From assembly GCA_019637175.1 (NCBI GenBank), contig JAHBWD010000005.1:1-64000 (forward strand): a stretch of 64,000 nt of DNA. Direction: 5' to 3'. The stretch is from Labilithrix sp. Its GTDB lineage: Bacteria > Myxococcota_A > Polyangia > Polyangiales > Polyangiaceae. The position numbers and the translations under genes were made by a program. The notes beneath the pieces are model-generated. The model was not told the DNA's origin, searched no databases, and saw nothing but the letters and a program-made list of their open reading frames with translations. Positions 51,184-58,986 of the stretch are shown piece by piece. Each line of letters begins with the position of its first letter. Positions within the stretch are counted from its first letter, which is position 1.

Positions 51184-52430
51184 CACATCACCACCTTGCG
51201 GAAGCTCCCGCCGCCGCGAAATCCAGTCTCGCCCGTGATGCCGGTCGCGTCTTCTCCCGCGATCACGCGGCGGAGGCGAGGCTCGGCGAGCGTCGCGAGG
51301 TGATCGCCCGACTCGATCCCGATCCAGCGGCGGCTCATCTTGTGCGCGACCGCCGCGGTCGTTCCGCTGCCGAGGAACGGATCGAGCACCCAGTCGCCGG
51401 GATCGCTCGCCATCGCGACGACGCGCGCGACGAGGCGCTCGGGCTTCTTGTTGCGCGTGAACACGACGCCGCCCTCCCGCGCGATGCCCTGGAACGGCAT
51501 GTCGGTCCACACGTTGGTGAGCGGCTCGACGATCGCGGCGCGGCGCCCGACGACGCGCACCTTGTCGGCGAGGAAGAGGATGCGGTTACCGCCCTTCACG
51601 ATGAAGGGCGGCCGCCCCTCGCGCTCGTGGACGAAGACCCGCTCGGGCCGCTCGCGCGAGCGATCGACGATCTGCTGCGCCGCGCGCGCGATCGCCTCGT
51701 AGCGAGGCTGCGCGAAGCGGACGACGTGCCGGGCGCTCTCGAGCGCGCGGAGGGCGACCATCTGCTCGAAGTCGAGCTTCCCCATCGCGCGCACGGCGGC
51801 GCGCGACGAGTCGTGTCCGAGCATCGACGCGATCGCCGCGCGGAGCGGCCGGAAGGTCCAGCGCGCCGGCGGCGCGTCGGGATCGTCGAGCCAGGTCGCG
51901 TACGCGGGATCGAGGCCCTCGCGCACGCGCGTCTGCGGGCGGTAGCGCCATCGCTTCTTGTCTCTCGCGTACGCGAGGATGAAGTCGGAGACGTGAACCG
52001 GGCCCGCGTTGATCGCCTTGTGCCCGGTCGTGGCGCTGCGCACGACGGTGATCGTGCTGATGCGGTTCTTCGCGCCGAAGATCGCGTCCATGGTGAGCGC
52101 GAGGTGCGCGAGCTGCGTGTCGTCGATCTGGACGAAGATCGCGCCGTCGTCGGCGAGCAGCGGAGCGATCGCCTCGAGGCGAGGGCGCATCATCGCGACC
52201 CAGTCGTCGGCCGCCAGCGCGTCGCTGTACTCGGCGAAGGTGCGCCCGGTGTTGTACGGAGGATCGAGGTAGGCGCAGCGGATCTTCCCGGCGAACCGCG
52301 GCGAGAGCGAGCGGAGCGCGGCGAGGTTGTCGCCGTGGATGAGCAGGTTCTCGCGCTCGTCGCGCGCGGTTCGCGCGTGGGCGCGCGGGCTTCGCGCTCG
52401 AAGCGCGGCCTCGAGTGAAGGCGCGCTCAT
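51183..52430 (-). CDS. Beta-class N6-adenine DNA methyltransferase (Mod-like), orphan
   Basis: 415 residues from the ATG at 52430, chosen because it overlaps the ABC1 stop as ATGA; an ATG ten codons upstream is open. Motif IV DPPYNTG (56-62) precedes motif I DPFLGSGTT near the C-terminus: the circular order of beta-class enzymes, as in type III Mod subunits. Between them is a target-recognition region of about 200 residues. There is no restriction-subunit gene; its neighbours are an ABC1 kinase and a lytic transglycosylase. It is probably an orphan or epigenetic methylase; the target sequence cannot be read from the protein. Confidence 0.88.
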   Translation of the reverse strand: MSAPSLEAALRARSPRAHARTARDERENLLIHGDNLAALRSLSPRFAGKIRCAYLDPPYNTGRTFAEYSDALAADDWVAMMRPRLEAIAPLLADDGAIFVQIDDTQLAHLALTMDAIFGAKNRISTITVVRSATTGHKAINAGPVHVSDFILAYARDKKRWRYRPQTRVREGLDPAYATWLDDPDAPPARWTFRPLRAAIASMLGHDSSRAAVRAMGKLDFEQMVALRALESARHVVRFAQPRYEAIARAAQQIVDRSRERPERVFVHEREGRPPFIVKGGNRILFLADKVRVVGRRAAIVEPLTNVWTDMPFQGIAREGGVVFTRNKKPERLVARVVAMASDPGDWVLDPFLGSGTTAAVAHKMSRRWIGIESGDHLATLAEPRLRRVIAGEDATGITGETGFRGGGSFRKVVM

Positions 52431-53830
52431 TCGATCGCGACGTGAGGGCCTCGAATCCACGGCTCGGCGATACTACGCCAGTTGCCCTCGCCGCCGATGC
52501 CCGCCATCACGCTCGCGAGGCCCCACTGCAAGCGGTTCATGAACAGGTGCTCTTGCGGCGGGTGGATCGGCTTGGGGAGGTTCGGCAAGAGCTCGCCCTC
52601 CTTGGGCTTGGCGACCCGCTTCGTGCCCCGCACGAGGAACGCCACCGCCTCGCGCGCGACCTCGTGCGTGTGCTTGAACGTGCCGTCGCGCGTGAGCGGC
52701 TCGAGCAGGAGCTTCGTGTAGTCGATGAAGAGCGCGTAAGCCTCGGTGTCGCTCGGGTCGTAGCCGAGGTGGTCGACGCAGGCGCGCTCGAACTCCTCCC
52801 ACTGCTCATCCATCGCGGCGACCACGTAGCGCTTCGTGCCCGCGAGCAGATGGGGCGGCAGCACCTTGACGCATCCGAAGTCGAGGAACGCGATGCGGCC
52901 GCCGCCGAGGAAGCGGTAGTTGCCCGGATGGGGATCGGCGTAGAGCCACCCGTGCCGGAAGAGGGAGCGGAACATGAACCGCCAGATCGTCGCGCTCGCC
53001 GCGACCCGCTCTTCGTGCGACGCACGGCCGCAGAAGGTCGCGTAATCCTCGCCGCCGACGAGCTCGCAGGTGAGCACGCGCTTGGTCGAGTACGAGTGGA
53101 ACACGCGCGGGATGACGATGTCGTCGTCGCCCGCGTGGATCTTGCGGAAGACCTCGGCGTTGTCGGCCTCGCGGCGGTAGTCGAGCTCGGCGAGGAAGAT
53201 GGCCTTGATCTCGTCGATCGCTTCCTTCGTGTGATACTTGCGGCCGATCGGCGCGATCATCGTCTCGAGCAGCGAGAGGCTCTTGAGATCGTTCTCGATG
53301 GCCTTGTCGATGTCGGGGTACTGCACCTTCACCGCGACGCGATCGCCCGCCTGCGTCGTCGCGCGGTGCACCTGTCCGATGCTCGCGGCGGCGAAGGGAT
53401 CGTCTTCCCACTCCGCGAAGACCTCGCCCGGCGGCCCGAGCTCTTTCGTGACGACCCTCTCCGCGGCCTCGCGGGAGAGGGGAGGCGCCTTCGCCTGGAG
53501 CTTCTTCAGCGTCGCCTGGAACTTCTCCTCGTAGCCGGGAGGCGCGAGGCCGTCGATGTACGAGGCCATCTGCCCGAGCTTGAGCGGGAGGCCCTTCATC
53601 TCGCCCAGCGTCTTGAGCATCGCCTCGGCGGTCTTCTTGGCGTTCGCGACGACGCGCTTCTGCGCCTCGCGCTCCTCTTCTTCGGTCCGACGCTTGCCGA
53701 ACGCGGCGCGCCGCATCGCCTCGCCCGCGATCGGGATGGCGCGCGTCGAGAGCGCCCCGAGGCGCGCGAGGCGGCCGAGACGCGACGTCGGCGGTGCATC
53801 GGGCCTCCGCTCGCGCTCGTCGTCCGCCAT
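52427..53830 (-). CDS. ABC1/UbiB-family atypical kinase
   Basis: About 467 residues from the ATG at 53830; a GTG six codons earlier is possible. It has the hallmark KxGQ segment (GLPLKLGQMAS), an Ala-rich nucleotide loop (AAASIGQVHRA), the conserved VKVQYPDI Lys, DPHPGNY and LDFGCVKV. The family includes UbiB and mitochondrial COQ8, which support ubiquinone synthesis through ATPase activity rather than classical protein kinase action. No ubiquinone gene is adjacent. It is the first gene of the long minus-strand operon and is divergent from the LysR gene. Confidence 0.92.
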   Translation of the reverse strand: MADDERERRPDAPPTSRLGRLARLGALSTRAIPIAGEAMRRAAFGKRRTEEEEREAQKRVVANAKKTAEAMLKTLGEMKGLPLKLGQMASYIDGLAPPGYEEKFQATLKKLQAKAPPLSREAAERVVTKELGPPGEVFAEWEDDPFAAASIGQVHRATTQAGDRVAVKVQYPDIDKAIENDLKSLSLLETMIAPIGRKYHTKEAIDEIKAIFLAELDYRREADNAEVFRKIHAGDDDIVIPRVFHSYSTKRVLTCELVGGEDYATFCGRASHEERVAASATIWRFMFRSLFRHGWLYADPHPGNYRFLGGGRIAFLDFGCVKVLPPHLLAGTKRYVVAAMDEQWEEFERACVDHLGYDPSDTEAYALFIDYTKLLLEPLTRDGTFKHTHEVAREAVAFLVRGTKRVAKPKEGELLPNLPKPIHPPQEHLFMNRLQWGLASVMAGIGGEGNWRSIAEPWIRGPHVAIE

Positions 53831-53901
53831 CGCGGCGAATTCTGCCACGCGCAGCGCCGAAAGAAAGCTCGGCGGTGTAGCCTCGGTGCGAACGCCTCTC
53901 C

Positions 53902-54798
53902 ATGCTCCCCTCCATCGACTCGCTCCGGTGCTTCACTGCGGCCGCGAAGCTGCTCAACTTCCGCGCGGCGGCGCGATCGGTGGCCCTGACGCCGGCGGCG
54001 TTCGGCCAGCGCATCAAGCAGCTCGAAGAGCAGCTCGGCTCGCCCCTGTTTCATCGGACCACACGGAGCGTTCGCCTGACCGAGTCGGGCCTCGCGCTCT
54101 TGCCCGCGGCCGAGCGGTGCATCGTCGCCGCGGCCGACTGCGTGCGCACCGGATCGGCGGGGAGCCGCTCGCTCGCCCCGATGGACGTCACGATCGGGAC
54201 GCGACACGAGCTCGGACTGAGCTGGATCCTCCCGCAGCTCGACGCGCTCACGAAGACGCAGCCCTGGCTCCGGCTCCACCTCTATTTCGGATCGGGCAAC
54301 GACATCCTGCTCCGCGTGCGCTCGATGGAGATCGAGTGCTGCGTCTCGTCGAGCCGCCTCGTCGATCCGAAGCTCGACTCGCTCAGGCTTCATCGCGAAG
54401 ACTACGTCTTCGTAGGGAGCGCCGCGCTCCTCGAGAAGCAGCCGCTCGAGAAGGCCGCGCACGCCGGCGCGCACACGCTGCTCGACACCGACGTGAGCCT
54501 CTCGCTCTTTCGCTACTTCCGCGACGCGCCGGGCGGCGGCGACCATCTCCGCTTCGGTCACGTGGTCCGCTTGGGGACGATCGAGGCGATCCGGCAGCGC
54601 GCGCTCGCGCAGGCGGGCGTCGCAGTCCTGCCCGAGTACCTCGTGCGCAAGGATCTCGCCGCGCGCCGGCTCGTGAAGATCCTCCCGAGCGTCGCGCTCC
54701 TCAGCGACTGGTTCCGTCTCATCTTCCGCAGCGACGATCCGCGGCGATCGATCTACGAGCAGATCGCGGCGCAGATGAGCGAGTTTCCGCTCCGCTGA
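53902..54798 (+). CDS. LysR-family transcriptional regulator
   Basis: 298 residues. The N-terminal winged helix-turn-helix is typical (DSLRCFTAAAKLLNFRAAA, QLEEQLGSPLFHRT, LTESG), followed by a periplasmic-binding-protein-like effector domain. The closest pattern is the GcvA/AmpR-like group. Just beyond its stop lies a palindrome with T-N11-A spacing (54804-54820), upstream of the lipoprotein and ferritin-like genes. These may be its targets, although LysR genes more often regulate divergent neighbours; here the divergent gene is ABC1. Confidence 0.9.
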   Translation: MLPSIDSLRCFTAAAKLLNFRAAARSVALTPAAFGQRIKQLEEQLGSPLFHRTTRSVRLTESGLALLPAAERCIVAAADCVRTGSAGSRSLAPMDVTIGTRHELGLSWILPQLDALTKTQPWLRLHLYFGSGNDILLRVRSMEIECCVSSSRLVDPKLDSLRLHREDYVFVGSAALLEKQPLEKAAHAGAHTLLDTDVSLSLFRYFRDAPGGGDHLRFGHVVRLGTIEAIRQRALAQAGVAVLPEYLVRKDLAARRLVKILPSVALLSDWFRLIFRSDDPRRSIYEQIAAQMSEFPLR

Positions 54799-54803
54799 GG
54801 ATT

Positions 54804-54820
54804 GTATCGGTCATCGATAC
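54804..54820. promoter_or_regulatory. Inverted repeat GTATCG-N5-CGATAC, possible LysR operator
   Basis: Perfect six-base arms with a five-base centre, starting six bases after the LysR stop. Two T-N11-A spacings fit inside it, as in LysR boxes. It lies about 100 bases before the lipoprotein start, with a possible TTGTCC/TACACC promoter further down. Confidence 0.5.
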
Positions 54821-54923
54821 GATTTGGTTCGGATCATCGGAATTGTCCGTACAGCGTGTCGCGCTACACCCATCGACGTCGGGCGCCCCTCTCGGAGGGA
54901 GCCCAGCGCCTTGGAGGTAGACC

Positions 54924-55439
54924 ATGCGTAGCGACGTTCATTCTTCAGCTCTCCGTGCGGCCATGCGAGTGGCCTTCTCCGTGGCGTTCGTCACCGGATG
55001 CAGCTCGCCCGCCGAGGGCGACGACCTGCTGGATCCGACGAACGATCCGGGGACGTCCGAGTCGGAGATCTCGGGCGGCAAGAACAAGAAGCCCGGCAGC
55101 CGATCGCAAAAGCTCGCGGCGGGGTGCCACAAGGAAGCGGGCGCGCCCAAGTCGTGCGAGCAGATCGTCGACGCGGCGTTCCCGACCGAGGGCGACTACC
55201 CCGGCGTGAAGCAGGACGTCTCCACCGAGGTGCAGGCGTGCTGCGTCGAGCTCCTCACGAAGAGCATGGGCATGATGGACGCTCACCGCTGGGACTGCTG
55301 CGCGAACGTCGATCGCTCGACGGCGAGCCAGGAAGTGAACATGGCGTGCACGCCGTGGGGCCCGCCCGTTCCGCCCGCGATGCGCAAGACGAAGCGGCCG
55401 ACGCCGCCGGTCCCGCCCGCGTGGCTCGAGGTGGCGTGA
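54924..55439 (+). CDS. Cys-rich lipoprotein
   Basis: 171 residues; GGAGG (54913-54917) supports the ATG. Signal peptide with lipobox VTGC, a Ser/Glu/Lys linker, then a small domain with about eight Cys (AAGCHKEA, KSCEQ, ACCVEL, DCCANV, MACTPW), including two adjacent pairs, and a Pro-rich tail. It probably forms a disulfide-knit exported protein. Its last base begins the ATG of the ferritin-like gene, so the two are translationally coupled. No known family recognised. Confidence 0.72.
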   Translation: MRSDVHSSALRAAMRVAFSVAFVTGCSSPAEGDDLLDPTNDPGTSESEISGGKNKKPGSRSQKLAAGCHKEAGAPKSCEQIVDAAFPTEGDYPGVKQDVSTEVQACCVELLTKSMGMMDAHRWDCCANVDRSTASQEVNMACTPWGPPVPPAMRKTKRPTPPVPPAWLEVA

Positions 55440-56212
55440 TGCCGACGCTCGATCTGCGCGCTCCGGCGCGCCGCTTCAAGCCGAGCGTCCCTCACCTCCC
55501 GCACCTCCGCGACGCGGCGATCGGCACCTGGCGCGGACGCATGATCAACGAGCACTCGTCGGCGCGCGTCTTCGAAGGCCTCGCGGCGCAGTTCGCGGCC
55601 GCAGGCTGCGCCGAGGAGCTCGTCGCCGAGGTTCGAGCCTTCGCCGACGAAGAGCGCCGTCACGGCGTGCTCTGCGGCGCGGTCGTCGAGGCGCTCGGCG
55701 GCGAAGCGCTCGCCGAGATCCCCGAAGGCGATCCCTATCCTGCGCACGAAGACGCGGAGAGCGCGCTCGAGGCAGCGCTCCGCAACATGCTGAGCATCTG
55801 CTGCCTGAGCGAGACCGTCGCGGTGTCGCTCATCGGCGCCGAGCGCATCGAGATGCCCGCGGGCGATCTTCGCGATCTGCTCACGAAGATCTACGCCGAC
55901 GAGGTCGGTCACTCGCGCTTCGGGTGGCGCACGCTCGGCCTCCTCGCGCCGAAGCTCGACGAAGCGACGAAGGAGCGCCTCGGCGATTACCTCGAGGTCG
56001 CGTTCGCGCACCTCGAAGAGCACGAGCTCGCGCACCTCCCCGAGTCGTCGCAGCCTCCGCCGGAGGGCGTAGAGCTCGGCCTGTGCAGCGGCCCCGACGC
56101 GCGCACCCTCTTCTTCGACACCGTCGAGCAGGTGATCGTGCCCGGGCTCGAGAACCACGGCATCCCCGCGCGCCGCGCGTGGAGCCGCCGGACGCAGGCC
56201 GCGGCCGCCTGA
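55439..56212 (+). CDS. Ferritin-like diiron protein
   Basis: 257 residues, cytoplasmic. A four-helix ferritin-like fold with the complete diiron ligand set: Glu38 (INEHSSAR), Glu72-x2-His75 (DEERRH), Glu125 (LSETVAV) and Glu155-x2-His158 (ADEVGH). This E, ExxH, E, ExxH order is that of diiron oxygenases and related stress proteins. The reaction is unknown. Coupling (TGATG) to an exported Cys-rich lipoprotein is peculiar and may point to modification or maturation of the partner. Confidence 0.82.
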   Translation: MPTLDLRAPARRFKPSVPHLPHLRDAAIGTWRGRMINEHSSARVFEGLAAQFAAAGCAEELVAEVRAFADEERRHGVLCGAVVEALGGEALAEIPEGDPYPAHEDAESALEAALRNMLSICCLSETVAVSLIGAERIEMPAGDLRDLLTKIYADEVGHSRFGWRTLGLLAPKLDEATKERLGDYLEVAFAHLEEHELAHLPESSQPPPEGVELGLCSGPDARTLFFDTVEQVIVPGLENHGIPARRAWSRRTQAAAA

Positions 56213-56244
56213 CAGTTCGCTGGCTCACGAGCCGAAGCGGCGGG

Positions 56245-56250
56245 TATGCT
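56245..56250 (+). promoter_or_regulatory. -10-like TATGCT for the Ala-rich lipoprotein
   Basis: TATGCT ends 8 bases before the ATG at 56259, which favours that ATG over the TTG at 56250. Confidence 0.4.
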
Positions 56251-56258
56251 TGCCGCCG

Positions 56259-56708
56259 ATGAGCTCCGAACGTCTCGCCGCCGCTGTTCTGCTCGCGCTC
56301 GCGCCGTTCTCTCTCGGCGCGTGCGATCTGTTGAAGAAAGACGGCGCGGACGCCGCCCCGCCGATCGCGACCGAGACCCCGACCGCGGCCGCGACGCCGG
56401 CGGCGCCGGGGCCCGCGGCGACGCCCGATCCCGCCGTCGCTCCGCTCGGCGCCACGCCGGCTCAGCCGATCGCGGCGGGCGCGAAGCCCGTCGCGGCGAC
56501 CGACGCGGGCAAGGCCGACGCCGGCCCGGCGGTCGCGGCCGACGCGGGCGTCGCGGCGACCGACGGGGGCGCGGCCCCGACGCCGACGCCGGCGTTCACG
56601 ATCCCGACGGCGCTCCCGGCGTTCGATGCCGGCGGCTTCAAGCCTCCGCCGGGCATCCCGACGACGATCCCGACGACGCTGCCGACCTTCCCGCCGCCGG
56701 CGCAGTGA
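56259..56708 (+). CDS. Ala/Pro-rich lipoprotein
   Basis: 149 residues. Signal peptide with lipobox SLGAC. The rest is low complexity: Ala/Pro/Thr/Asp stretches and a Pro/Thr-rich C-terminus (IPTTIPTTLPTFPPP). It has no folded domain, so it is perhaps a spacer or surface-coating protein. The composition is unlike that of its neighbours, but codon use is similar. Confidence 0.6.
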   Translation: MSSERLAAAVLLALAPFSLGACDLLKKDGADAAPPIATETPTAAATPAAPGPAATPDPAVAPLGATPAQPIAAGAKPVAATDAGKADAGPAVAADAGVAATDGGAAPTPTPAFTIPTALPAFDAGGFKPPPGIPTTIPTTLPTFPPPAQ

Positions 56709-56772
56709 GCGGAGCGCGTCCGCGGGTCGCTGCGACCACGGCGCCGGTCACGAAGAGTGCGCCGCGGTGTGC

Positions 56773-56778
56773 TAAGTT
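56773..56778 (+). promoter_or_regulatory. -10-like TAAGTT for the nucleotidyltransferase pair
   Basis: TAAGTT ends 6 bases before the ATG at 56785. The surrounding stretch is AT-rich compared with the window. Confidence 0.4.
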
Positions 56779-56784
56779 ATCGCG

Positions 56785-57000
56785 ATGCCTGCTGAACGGC
56801 GCTTCGTGACGAGAACCCTCCGCGGCGGGGTGAAAGACGACGGCGCCTTCGATCGTCGGTTCTGGCAGGCGCAAGGCGCCGAGGCGCTCTTCGCCGCGGC
56901 GTGGGAGATGGTCGACGAGGCGCGCTCTTTTCGGGGTGAAGATGGCGGTCAATCCCGACTTCAGAGATCTGTTCTCCGCGTTGTTCGACGAGGGGGCTGA
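56785..57000 (+). CDS. Small protein upstream of nucleotidyltransferase (possible antitoxin)
   Basis: 71 residues, basic at both ends. The core DRRFWQAQGAEALFAAAWEMV followed by a GQSRLQRSV segment is a pattern I know from short proteins that precede DUF6036-type nucleotidyltransferases. The 3' end overlaps the next gene by 59 bases in another frame. Reading as a partner or antitoxin is inference. Confidence 0.6.
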   Translation: MPAERRFVTRTLRGGVKDDGAFDRRFWQAQGAEALFAAAWEMVDEARSFRGEDGGQSRLQRSVLRVVRRGG

Positions 57001-57403
57001 GTTCATCGTCGTCGGCGCTCACGCCGTCATGTTCTTCACCGAGCCTCGCTACACGAAGGACCTCGACGTGTGGGTGCGCCCGTCCAACGAGAACGCCGCG
57101 CGCGTGCATCGCGCGCTCGCTCGCTTCGGAGCGCCGCTGTCCGATCTGAGCGTGGACGACCTCGCCGTCGCCGGGACGATCTTCCAGATCGGGATCGCGC
57201 CGAATCGCATCGACGTCCTCACGAGCATCGAAGCCGTCGAGTTCGAGCCAGCCTACGCGCGGGCGGCTCGTAGCACGTACGGTGGAGTGGCGATTCGACT
57301 CCTCTCCGCGGAGGATCTCCTGACGAACAAGCGCGCGGTCGGGCGAAAACAAGACGAGCTCGACGTCGAAAAGCTCCTCGAAGCCCTCGCCGGCCAGAGC
57401 TGA
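56942..57403 (+). CDS. DUF6036-type nucleotidyltransferase
   Basis: About 153 residues from the ATG at 56942, preceded by GGGGTG; a GTG two codons earlier is possible. Minimal nucleotidyltransferase motifs are visible: FIVVGAHAVMF, then RYTKDLDVWV with the catalytic Asp pair, and a later LLSAEDLLTNKRA with the helix that positions the third acidic residue. These proteins include AbiEii/MenT-like toxins that modify tRNA, and other uncharacterised members. It overlaps the small upstream gene by 59 bases, so the two are translated from one mRNA. Confidence 0.75.
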   Translation: MAVNPDFRDLFSALFDEGAEFIVVGAHAVMFFTEPRYTKDLDVWVRPSNENAARVHRALARFGAPLSDLSVDDLAVAGTIFQIGIAPNRIDVLTSIEAVEFEPAYARAARSTYGGVAIRLLSAEDLLTNKRAVGRKQDELDVEKLLEALAGQS

Positions 57404-57557
57404 GGGGCGACGACCTCGCGCGGAGGAGGCTCGGCCGCCTGCCGCCCACGAAGCGCGCAGGTTTCTTGGCGCCTCCGGGCGTGCAGGTATCCTCCTGGCT
57501 AGCCGGGCAACGGCCTCGCTCGCGTCGTTCCCCAAATCTGCTAGCCAAATTCGGCCG
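57404..57557. promoter_or_regulatory. Kinase upstream region with paired GCTAGC
   Basis: GCTAGC at 57498-57503 (within GGCTAGCC) and 57540-57545, start-to-start distance 42 bases (four helical turns). The second copy ends 12 bases before the ATG at 57558, the same distance as at the HAD gene (7681). No Shine-Dalgarno is seen. Possible operator pair. Confidence 0.3.
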
Positions 57558-58976
57558 ATGCACGCCGTGTCCTCCACGCCGCCCGAGCCTGCGCCGACGG
57601 ATCTCCCGCGGACGTTCGGCCGCTACACGCTCTTCGAGCTCGTCGGTCGCGGCGGCATGGCCGAGATCTATCTCTCGCGCGCGGAGACGGAGCTCGGCGC
57701 GACGCGCCTCAGCGTCGTGAAGCAGATCCTCCCCGCGTTCGCGAACGATCCGCGCTTCGCGGAGATGTTGATCCACGAGGCGAAGCTCGCCGCGCGCCTC
57801 GGCCATCGCCGCATCGTGCAGGTGTTCGATCTCGGCAAGGCCGACGAGCACTTGTTCATCGCGATGGAGTACGTCGAGGGGTTCGACCTCAACTCGCTGC
57901 TTCGTCAGTGCACCGAGCGCAAGGTGCCGCTGCCCGCGGAGCATGCGCTCGGGATCGTCGCCGACGTGCTCGAGGGTCTCGACTACGCGCATCGTCGCGC
58001 CGGCGAAGACGGCGAGCCGCTCGGCATCGTCCACCGCGACGTGTCGCCCTCGAACGTGCTCATCTCCTACGAGGGCGAGGTGAAGCTCTGCGACTTCGGG
58101 ATCGCGCACGCGAACGATCTCGTGAAGGCCGAGTCGAACGAGGCGCTCAAGGGCAAGGCCGGCTACATGAGCCCGGAGCACGCGCGCGGTGAAGCGCTCG
58201 ACGCGCGCGCCGACGTCTTCGCCGCCGGGATCATCTTGTGGGAGCTGCTCGCCGGCAAGCGCCTCTACAAGTCGAAGTCGGAGACGCCGCTGATCGAGCA
58301 GGCCAAGCGCGCCGAGATCGGTCCGGTGCCCGACAAGGGGCTCCCCAACCACGCCCGCCTCGAGGCGATCGTCACGCGCGCGCTCGCGCGCGATCGCGAG
58401 GAGCGCTACGCGTCGGCCGGCGCGATGCTCCGCGATCTCGAGGCGTACCTCGCCGACGCGGGCCTCGTGGCGAGCCGCCTCAAGCTCGGCGAGTGGATCG
58501 CGACGAGCTTCGGCACCGAGCTCGTCGAGCGGCGGCGCGCGAGCGAGCGGCGCCTGCCGAAGAGCAACCCGCCGCCGCGATCGTCGGAGCGCGTTCGCGC
58601 CGCGACGAAAGAGCGGAGCGAGCCGGCGATCCCCGCGGCGCCCGCCGTGCCGAAGGTCGCCGCCGAGATGCCGGTGTCCGACGGCGCGATGCGCGCGTTC
58701 AAGCGCGAGCTCGAGACGAACGAAACGAGCGACGCGCTCTTGCCGCTCTTGCCCGAACGCCTGACGGCCGAGCCGGGATCGCTCGCCGGCGCGGCGATGG
58801 ATGTTCCTCAGTCGTCGCAGGCGGCGCTCGACCCGTCGCCGAAGCGCCCCGGCGGGCGCGACTCGGTTCCGGAGGCGCTCGAGGCTCCTCCGCGCAAGCG
58901 CAATCCGTGGCCGATCCTCGCCGTGATCGCGATCGTCGCTGCGCTCGTTGCGCTCGCGCGCGTCTTCGTGCATTGA
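57558..58976 (+). CDS. Ser/Thr protein kinase with HRDVSPSN catalytic loop
   Basis: 472 residues. Kinase domain: Gly loop GRGGMAEIY (about 30-38), Lys55 in SVVKQI, HRDVSPSN (159-166) where Ser163 stands in for the usual Lys of HRDLKPxN, DFG (179-181), GYMSPEH. A long Pro/Glu/Ser-rich linker follows, then a C-terminal hydrophobic span (PWPILAVIAIVAALVALA) ending almost at the C-terminus, so it is tail-anchored with no exported domain. The HRDVSPSN variant is found in other myxobacterial kinases and is probably active. It lies 10 bases before priA. Confidence 0.9.
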   Translation: MHAVSSTPPEPAPTDLPRTFGRYTLFELVGRGGMAEIYLSRAETELGATRLSVVKQILPAFANDPRFAEMLIHEAKLAARLGHRRIVQVFDLGKADEHLFIAMEYVEGFDLNSLLRQCTERKVPLPAEHALGIVADVLEGLDYAHRRAGEDGEPLGIVHRDVSPSNVLISYEGEVKLCDFGIAHANDLVKAESNEALKGKAGYMSPEHARGEALDARADVFAAGIILWELLAGKRLYKSKSETPLIEQAKRAEIGPVPDKGLPNHARLEAIVTRALARDREERYASAGAMLRDLEAYLADAGLVASRLKLGEWIATSFGTELVERRRASERRLPKSNPPPRSSERVRAATKERSEPAIPAAPAVPKVAAEMPVSDGAMRAFKRELETNETSDALLPLLPERLTAEPGSLAGAAMDVPQSSQAALDPSPKRPGGRDSVPEALEAPPRKRNPWPILAVIAIVAALVALARVFVH

Positions 58977-58986
58977 CCCTGGGAGG

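Noticed and set aside
51183..52430. Complete restriction-modification system
   Set aside because: Only the methyltransferase is present; its neighbours are an ABC1 kinase and a lytic transglycosylase.
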